DNA of 41,630 bases from Tubiluchus corallicola (taxonomy: Eukaryota > Priapulida > Priapulimorpha > Priapulimorphida > Tubiluchidae): NCBI GenBank assembly GCA_030141605.1, contig JAQGDQ010000263.1, positions 274,762 to 316,391 of the forward strand. Reading direction: 5' to 3'. A program made the position numbers and the translations under genes. The notes beneath the pieces were generated by a model. It did not search any database. It saw only the letters and a list, made by a program, of their open reading frames with translations, and had not been told where the DNA came from. This document shows, piece by piece, positions 1 to 41,630 of the stretch; the first letter of the stretch is position 1; each line of letters starts with the position of its first letter.

Positions 1-417
1 TGGAGCGTTTGACTTTGTTATTTCTGTAGTGTTTTTAGGATGTTGAATAAATTTGTGTGATAATACTTACTAACAAATTTGAGAAAAGGTTGTAAGACTG
101 AAATGATAGTTGCACTACTGTAAATACACATGTTTTTTTCACTTTTTCTATGAATTTTTTAATGCAAAATGAAATAAAATTATATTGCTACATTATTATT
201 ATTACTAAATTAATGTCTAAGTGTTAAATTGTCAGATTTAAAGTTTTGATTATGCACTGTAGATTAGGCAAAATAAAATGCGCAAAATCCATTGGTGGAA
301 ATCTTGCAATGTTCTTTTAAATAGCAAGTCCATCGTATCTTAGAATATGTAAAATATACAGTTTTATAAACTAACAAACATAAACATAAACAAAGTAGAT
401 GATTTAACATTCCGTAC
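1..417. other. Intron 3' of exon 35, no feature seen
   Basis: AT-rich sequence after the exon-35 donor. I see no further VPS13-like exon and no repeat beyond a short ATT run near 195. Confidence 0.5.
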
Positions 418-39656
<39,239 letters not shown>

Positions 39657-39703
39657 CTAACAGTACAAGAAAATAATATATAGGTAAATTTGCATGCTAA
39701 CTG

Positions 39704-40174
39704 TAATTGTATGGTGTTCTATTATGGAAGGAGTTTACAATTCCCCACACAATTTAAACACCCTAACCCTAACCCTAACCCTACACGAACCCTAACCCCA
39801 ACCCTAACCCTAACTCTACCCCATCCCAACCCCAACCCCAACCGCACCCAAACCCTACCCGAACCCTAACCCTAACCCTACCCTAACCCTTACCCTAACC
39901 CTAACCCGAACCCTAACTCTAACCCTAACCCTAACCATAACCATAACCATAACCCTATCCTAACCCTAACCCAACCCAACCCTACCCAAACCCCAGCCCC
40001 AACCCTAACCCTAACCCCAACCCCAACCCTAACCCTAACCCCAACCCCAATCCTAACCCTAACCCTTACCCTTACCCTAACCCTACCCGAAGCCCAACCG
40101 TACCCTAATCCTAACCATAACCCTACCCTAACCCTACCCTAACCCTACCCTACCCTAATTGTATCTGTATGGTG
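39704..40174. mobile_element. Candidate mobile unit: leader plus telomere-like array 1
   Basis: A leader of about 42 bp with TATGGAAGGAGTTTACAATT and CCCCACACAATTTAAACA (39720-39762) runs into degenerate CCCTAA repeats (39763-40158). TAATTGTATGGTG lies directly before it (39704-39716), and TAATTGTATCTGTATGGTG directly after (40156-40174), resembling a slightly altered target duplication. The same leader starts array 2. The mechanism is unknown. Confidence 0.6.
39763..40158. repeat. Telomere-like (CCCTAA)n array 1
   Basis: CCCTAA hexamers mixed with CCCCAA, CCATAA and CCTACC variants. CCCTAA on this strand is the TTAGGG telomere motif of many animals, but the degeneracy and the flanking unique DNA on both sides show that it is internal. 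Confidence 0.92.
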
Positions 40175-40788
40175 ACAAACAAACAAACAAAGTCGAGAAC
40201 TGCTTAGTACATTTTATTGTTCGTGCACCATCATTACAGCCCTTTCATCATTTCACTTTATATTTGATACGTATTGAGATGCCATTTCCCAAATTATACA
40301 TTCTATCTGGAATGAAATATATAAATCCCGTTAAATAAACTCCTTTCTTATCAAAAGATCGATTACGATTAAGTGAATTACACAGAAAATTTGTCAACAC
40401 GTCATCACTGCTTTGAATACATTGAAATTTGAATGACAGGTATTTAAAACTAGGATGCTAATATTGAAGCCAGATGTCACCATCTTACAGGTAAGAACGG
40501 TATGTTAACTTAAGCTAATCAAAACACACACTGAACTATTATAAGTTATATTGTTACAACAAACTATTTCAGTTATTTAGTGAACAAAAATCCTCAACCA
40601 AACCAATTTAAAAGTGCTGAAAAGTGTTAGACACAAAACTGTTTTTATTAAGTTTCTATGACACTTAATGGTCCTTGAAACAGAAGTTATGTTAAATGAA
40701 ACATTTCGCAAGTATAAAACCATTACTCAGTGTATCTTTCACTTTTTTCAGTTATCAAAATACATAATAGAATTTTTAAAAGTTCAAA
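40159..40788. other. Unique spacer between telomere-like arrays
   Basis: Starts with a short (CAAA)n run, then AT-rich unique DNA. No VPS13-like exon on the minus strand. A CAG-GTAAGA word near 40489-40499 on the plus strand has no coding sequence to support it as a donor. Confidence 0.5.
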
Positions 40789-41630
40789 ATTATGGAAGGA
40801 GTTTACAATTCCCCACATAATTAAAACACCCTAACCCTTATCCTAGCCCTAACTCTAACCCTAACCATAACACTACCCTAACCTTAACCCTACCCTACCC
40901 TACCCTAACCCCAACCCCAACCATAACCCTACCCGAAGCCCTACCGTACCCTTACCCTAGCCCTAACTATAGCCCTACAATAACCCTAACCCTAACCCTA
41001 CCCGAAGCCCAACCGTACCCTTACCCTAACCCTAACCATAGCCCTACCCTAACCCTAACCCTAACCCTAACCCTACCCTAACCCTACCGGAAGCCCAACC
41101 GTACCCTTACCCTAGCCCTAACCATAGCCCTAACCCTACCCGAAGCCCAACCGTACCCTTACCCTAGCCCTAACCATAGCCCTACCCTAACCCTAACCCT
41201 ACCCTAACCCTACCCGAAGCCCAACCGTACCCTTACCCTAACCCTAACCATAGCCCTACCCTAACCCTAACCCTAACCCTACCCTAACCCTACCGGAAGC
41301 CCAACCGTACCCTTACCCTAGCCCTAACCATAGCCCTAACCCTACCCTAACCCTACCCGAAGCCCAACCGTACCCTTACCCTAGCCCTAACCATAGCCCT
41401 ACCCTAACCCTAACCCTACCCTAACCCTACCCGAAGCCCAACCGTACCCTTACCCTAACCCTAACCATAGCCCTATCCTAACCCTAACCCTAACCCTACC
41501 CTAACCCTACCGGAAGCCCAACCGTACCCTTACCCTAGCCCTAACCATAGCCCTAACCCTACCCGAAGCCCAACCGTACCCTTACCCTAACCCTAACCAT
41601 AGCCCTACCCTAACCCTAACCCTACCCTAA
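40789..41630. repeat. Telomere-like array 2 with higher-order repeats, runs off the window
   Basis: Begins with the same leader (TATGGAAGGAGTTTACAATT at 40791-40810) and continues as CCCTAA variants to the window edge. GAAGCCCAACCGTACCC marks a higher-order unit, mostly about 74 bp with shorter ones of about 51 bp, at roughly 41005, 41091, 41142, 41216, 41289, 41363, 41436, 41512 and 41565. Confidence 0.9.

Noticed and set aside
40440-40500. Plus-strand exon end at CTTACAG-GTAAGA
   Set aside because: No matching coding frame or acceptor; a single donor-like word is expected by chance.
40789-41630. True chromosome end
   Set aside because: The repeat is degenerate, forms higher-order units and has the wrong orientation for a right-hand end.

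Overview
The window is metazoan nuclear DNA: AT-rich, intron-rich with GT-AG splicing, full of retroelement and DNA-transposon debris, and carrying TTAGGG-type (CCCTAA) arrays. It suggests an invertebrate animal, perhaps a marine deuterostome such as a tunicate, but the sequence does not settle the species. No rRNA or functional tRNA gene, bacterial operon or CRISPR array is present.

One gene fills the window: a VPS13A/C-type bridge-like lipid transfer protein on the minus strand, partial at both ends. I could place 35 consecutive coding exons between 39656 (5') and 418 (3'). All have GT-AG borders and compatible phases with no in-frame stop. They give about 1,878 codons, equivalent to roughly residue 900 to 2640 of a protein of about 3,200 residues. 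Exons 1-19 (39656 to 21076) encode the repeating beta-groove rod with a long acidic insertion (exons 17-18). Exons 20-34 (19559 to 2828) encode the complete VAB adaptor-binding domain, with one Asn in each of six repeats. Exon 35 begins the region after VAB. The N-terminal chorein domain and the C-terminal APT1/ATG2_C/PH regions lie outside the window.

Everything else is intronic. There are two tRNA-derived SINEs with very long (AAT)n tails, a LINE reverse-transcriptase fragment, a LINE C-terminal fragment and three LINE-type 3' ends sharing a hairpin. There are four short TIR elements (hAT-like, pogo-like and two others) and a pogo/Tigger deletion remnant that keeps the transposase N-terminus. 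There are also simple repeats and at least eight minisatellites.

The most unusual signal is that several minisatellites were made from the gene's own splice sites. At 36250-36444 a 24-bp unit repeats the exon-3 end plus its GTAAGT donor eight times in frame, so splice choice could insert 0-7 copies of an 8-residue peptide. At 3087-3524 the exon-34 acceptor is copied six times upstream of itself, and every copy leads to a stop. At 22063-22337 the array starts from the exon-18 donor. The second notable signal is a pair of telomere-like arrays in the 5' intron (39763-40158 and 40830-41630). Both begin with the same leader of about 40 bp, and the first has direct-repeat-like flanks, as if it were a mobile unit carrying telomeric repeats.
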